Source: Bacillota bacterium
Lineage (GTDB): Bacteria; Bacillota; Clostridia; Lachnospirales; Lachnospiraceae
DNA length: 64,000 nucleotides
Reading direction: 5' to 3'
Assembly (NCBI GenBank): GCA_023437365.1
Contig: JAEZGK010000098.1
Span: 16,994 to 80,993, forward strand
Part shown: positions 61,380 through 64,000 of the stretch, in pieces
Layout of the letters: each line of letters opens with the position of its first letter
Numbering within the stretch: position 1 is the stretch's first letter
Made by a program: the position numbers and the translations under genes
The notes under the pieces: model-generated
Databases searched by the model: none
Seen by the model: the letters and a program-made list of their open reading frames with translations, nothing else
What the model was told of the DNA's origin: nothing

Positions 61380-62402
61380 ATGACAAAAGATGTTTTAATA
61401 TTAGCGATAGAGAGCTCCTGTGATGAGACTGCAGCAGCTGTGGTTAAGAACGGGAGAGAGGTACTTTCCAACATCATTTTTTCTCAGATAGAATTGCATA
61501 AGGTGTATGGAGGTGTGGTTCCCGAGATTGCCTCAAGGAAGCACATCGAAAAGATTAATCAGGTGATAGAAGAAGCGCTGACTGCGGCAGGGACTACACT
61601 GGAGGAGATAGATGCGATCGGTGTAACCTATGGTCCGGGACTTGTCGGCGCTCTTTTAGTCGGTGTAGCGGAGGCGAAAGCAATCAGCTTCGCAACGAAG
61701 AAGCCGCTAGTTGGAGTTCATCATATTGAAGGGCATGTCTCGGCAAATTACATTGATAATAAGGAGCTGGAGCCTCCGTTTCTTTGTCTGATCGTATCAG
61801 GAGGACACACCCATCTGGTATTGGTCAAGGATTACGGAAAGTATGAAATCATAGGAAGAACCAGGGATGATGCTGCAGGCGAAGCCTTTGACAAGGTGGC
61901 AAGAGCCATTGGCTTAGGCTATCCGGGCGGACCCAAGATTGATAAATTATCTAAGGAAGGCGATAAACATGCGATTGCTTTCCCCAGAGCACAGATTGAA
62001 GGAGCACCATATGATTTTAGCTTTAGCGGTCTGAAATCTGCTGTATTAAATCATATCAACTCCTGTGAGATGAAGAAGGAGGAAATCAATCCTGCCGATA
62101 TCGCAGCCTCCTTTCAGGAGGCGGTAATCGATGTTCTGGTGAATAAGACTTTACTCGCGGCAAAGGATTATCATATGCAGCAGGTAGCAATTGCCGGAGG
62201 AGTGGCAGCCAATTCTGCTCTTCTTGAGTCGATGGAAAAGGCTTGTCATGAGCAGGGACTATCCTTTTATCATCCCTCGAAAATATTATGTACTGACAAC
62301 GCGGCAATGATTGGGGCAGCTGCTTATTATGAATACAGAAACGGAGCAAGGGCAGGACTTGATTTGAATGCCGTACCGAATTTAAAGATTGGGGAAAGAT
62401 GA
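61380..62402 (+). CDS. tsaD: tRNA t6A transferase TsaD
   Basis: 340 aa, catalytic subunit of t6A synthesis. ILAIESSCDETAAAVVKNG (residues ~8-26), the metal-binding HHIEGHVSANY (HxExH) and VSGGHTHLV are intact, as is the C-terminal VAIAGGVAANSALL and CTDNAAMIGAA. The ATG at 61380 follows TGGAGA by five bases; an ATG at 61368 overlaps that site. The stop at 62402 lies five bases before the ispD start. Separated from tsaE-tsaB by 3 kb. Confidence 0.96.
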   Translation: MTKDVLILAIESSCDETAAAVVKNGREVLSNIIFSQIELHKVYGGVVPEIASRKHIEKINQVIEEALTAAGTTLEEIDAIGVTYGPGLVGALLVGVAEAKAISFATKKPLVGVHHIEGHVSANYIDNKELEPPFLCLIVSGGHTHLVLVKDYGKYEIIGRTRDDAAGEAFDKVARAIGLGYPGGPKIDKLSKEGDKHAIAFPRAQIEGAPYDFSFSGLKSAVLNHINSCEMKKEEINPADIAASFQEAVIDVLVNKTLLAAKDYHMQQVAIAGGVAANSALLESMEKACHEQGLSFYHPSKILCTDNAAMIGAAAYYEYRNGARAGLDLNAVPNLKIGER

Positions 62403-62406
62403 TGTT

Positions 62407-63117
62407 ATGAATAATAAGATAACAGCAATCGTATTGGCTGCCGGACAGGGAAAAAGGATGAATTCCCCGGTGGCCAAACAGTTTCTAATCCTAAAGGATA
62501 AACCGGTGGTGTATTATAGCCTCAAGGCATTTGAGTCAAGCAGCGTGGATGAGATTCTTCTGGTGACCGGTGAGGGGCAGGTGGACTATTGCCGCGAGCA
62601 TATTGTGGAGGCTTATGGCCTCAAAAAGGTAGTGAAGATCATTGAAGGCGGGAAGGAACGTTATGATTCTGTTTATCGGGCATTCATGTACTGTAATACT
62701 TCGGAATATATCCTTATTCATGACGGAGCAAGACCATTTATTGATGTCAACGGAATTGAAGAGATTATCCGACAGGTAAAAGCGTGTGAGGCGTGTATTT
62801 ACGCTACCCCCGTCAAGGAGACGATCAAGGTGGTAGACCGTGATGGGATCATTACTGCGACGCCGGATCGGACGACTCTGTGGGCGGCGCAGACACCCCA
62901 GGCCTTTGCTTATAAACCAATACGCAAGGCATATGACCTGTTCTATCAGGAGAAGGAGACGAGTGGGAAGACTGTCACAGATGACTCTATGGTATATGAG
63001 ACTTATCTTGGAAAAGCGGTAAGGGTGTTGAACGGAGATTATCATAACCTGAAGCTGACCACACCGGAGGACCTGATCATTGCCGAGCAGATCATGGGAC
63101 AGTTTCCTACCGAGTAG
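62407..63117 (+). CDS. ispD: 2-C-methyl-D-erythritol 4-phosphate cytidylyltransferase
   Basis: 236 aa, third enzyme of the MEP isoprenoid pathway. The CTP-binding IVLAAGQGKRMNSPVAKQFL (residues ~8-27), ILIHDGARPF and the QTPQAFAY region with TDDSMVYE are characteristic. The start is ATG 62407; upstream ATG codons at 62389 and 62401 overlap the end of tsaD. It is probably co-transcribed with tsaD. It is followed by the tRNA-Ser genes. Confidence 0.95.
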   Translation: MNNKITAIVLAAGQGKRMNSPVAKQFLILKDKPVVYYSLKAFESSSVDEILLVTGEGQVDYCREHIVEAYGLKKVVKIIEGGKERYDSVYRAFMYCNTSEYILIHDGARPFIDVNGIEEIIRQVKACEACIYATPVKETIKVVDRDGIITATPDRTTLWAAQTPQAFAYKPIRKAYDLFYQEKETSGKTVTDDSMVYETYLGKAVRVLNGDYHNLKLTTPEDLIIAEQIMGQFPTE

Positions 63118-63181
63118 CGGTAAGATGTACGAATAGAATCAAAAAGATAAACAATTCTTTTTATGAATAATTGAAAACCTC

Positions 63182-63210
63182 TTGACACAGGATATTTGAG
63201 GTGATATACT
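63182..63210 (+). promoter_or_regulatory. Promoter of tRNA-Ser gene
   Basis: TTGACA 63182-63187, a 17-base spacer and TATACT 63205-63210, 16 bases before the tRNA. Confidence 0.88.
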
Positions 63211-63225
63211 AGCTAAGCGACGTTT

Positions 63226-63311
63226 GGAGAGATGCCCGAGCGGCTTAAGGGGCTGGTCTTGAAAACCAGTGATTCTGCAAGGAACCGTGGGTTCGAATCC
63301 CACTCTCTCCG
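63226..63311 (+). tRNA. tRNA-Ser (anticodon TGA)
   Basis: Acceptor GGAGAGA pairs with TCTCTCC; the anticodon loop is CTTGAAA between CTGGT and ACCAG; a long variable arm typical of serine tRNA and the GGGTTCGAATCCC T arm are present. The discriminator base is G, and CCA is not encoded. Confidence 0.97.
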
Positions 63312-63400
63312 TCTCAAGTTAAGTAGACTAAATATAGTAGTTCTAAAATTGTTAGACAATATAGATAGTAATTTAACATTGAAGTAATAATCATCCTAAT

Positions 63401-63489
63401 GGAGAATTACCCAAGTGGCTGAAGGGGCTCCCCTGGAAAGGGAGTAGGTCGTTAATAGCGGCGCCAGGGTTCAAATCCCTGATTCTCCG
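63401..63489 (+). tRNA. tRNA-Ser (anticodon GGA)
   Basis: Acceptor GGAGAAT pairs with ATTCTCC; the anticodon loop is CTGGAAA between CTCCC and GGGAG; a long variable arm and the AGGGTTCAAATCCCT T arm follow. G is the discriminator base; CCA is not encoded. It lies 89 bases after the first tRNA-Ser. Confidence 0.97.
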
Positions 63490-63550
63490 TTCTACTTTTT
63501 TGACGATTTTAGTGGTTGAAAATACCAGAAAAATTAATTTGAAAAAGTGG

Positions 63551-63579
63551 TTGACAAGTAAGCTGATGCGTGATAAGAT
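63551..63579 (+). promoter_or_regulatory. rRNA operon promoter
   Basis: TTGACA 63551-63556, a 17-base spacer and TAAGAT 63574-63579, about 315 bases before the 16S gene. Other weaker promoters could lie in the leader. Confidence 0.82.
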
Positions 63580-63893
63580 AGTCAAGCTGATGTTGCGAAA
63601 CGCAGTAAACTAAAGCATCAGAGGCATTTTGAACCTTGATAATTGAACAGTGAAACAACCCTGAAAATTCTAAAAAACTCGAAGTTCCACATGGACTTCG
63701 AACAATAGATTTTCATTTGGTATATCAGAAATGATATATCTACGTTTGACTTCGTAAGAAGTCATACGTTTACGAACACGTATTGATACGAAAGTATTGA
63801 TACACCACAAAAACAGTAAAGATAACAGGATGCTTAACCAGCAATCGAAAGATTGCAAATTGGCTAACGTTTATCTGACTGGATCAAAAACTT
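63580..63893 (+). other. rRNA operon leader
   Basis: Long leader before 16S. TTGATAATTGAACAGTGAA at 63637-63655 resembles the conserved leader segment in front of clostridial 16S genes and tRNA/rRNA antitermination boxes. Several inverted segments (TATGACTTC-type near 63680-63790) may fold during RNase III processing. Confidence 0.6.

Positions 63894-64000
<107 letters not shown>

Noticed and set aside
63391..63585. 64-codon frame on the minus strand
   Set aside because: It runs antisense through the tRNA-Ser(GGA) gene.

Overview
The window comes from a motile, anaerobic Firmicute of the Lachnospiraceae type (Clostridium cluster XIVa). This is inferred from several signs: low-to-moderate GC content, strong AGGAGG ribosome binding sites, frequent TTG and GTG starts, the str-operon order rpsL-rpsG-fusA-tuf, a Mbl-like mreB beside flagellar rod genes, a comF-yvyF pair, a programmed frameshift in prfB, and the 5' end of a 16S rRNA gene at the right edge. 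Species cannot be fixed from the sequence alone.

Layout. 1-2.2 kb: the end of an MFS transporter and a WYL regulator. 2.5-7.7 kb: the translation operon rpsL, rpsG, fusA, tuf behind a consensus promoter. 8.5-12 kb: mreB and flagellar rod genes. 12-22.7 kb: mostly housekeeping genes (recD2, a nucleotidyltransferase, comF, yvyF, an S1-type RNA-binding regulator, acyl-ACP thioesterase, methyltransferase, a YjfB-like motility protein, trxB, an NlpC/P60 wall hydrolase). 23-29 kb: a PilZ protein, an 800-base intergenic region with three perfect DnaA boxes, hpf, secA, prfB (+1 frameshift) and cheW. 29.4-31.7 kb: an amino-acid ABC transporter. 31.8-37.1 kb: a Nudix hydrolase and the threonine/lysine pathway set (ACT protein, hom, an apgM-type proposed homoserine kinase, lysC). 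37.4-40.5 kb: an unusual HExxH protein and tex.

40.7-54.9 kb is the most unusual part, an accessory island built around dynamin-like GTPases. It holds a helical protein of unknown role, an M48-type metallopeptidase, a dynamin-like protein that has lost its GTPase motifs directly next to an intact membrane-anchored dynamin-like GTPase, a small two-helix membrane protein, a dynamin-like GTPase fused to Sel1 repeats, an IS3-type transposase remnant, a GTPase-domain-only paralogue, and then a second set with two unknown proteins, a von Willebrand A protein, two more small unknown proteins and a divergent SEDS (FtsW/RodA-like) membrane protein. I infer a membrane-remodelling or envelope-stress/defence system. 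No function is proven by the sequence.

55-63.1 kb returns to ordinary genes: an FMN riboswitch controlling ribU, an AraC-type regulator, the t6A genes tsaE-tsaB-(rimI) and tsaD, a ribonuclease Z and ispD. The window closes with two tRNA-Ser genes and the promoter, leader and first ~107 bases of an rRNA operon.

Two families of small palindromic intergenic repeats are scattered through the window (two copies of one; three clear and two weaker copies of the other). There are also recent-looking short duplications after hpf and at the tsaB/rimI junction.
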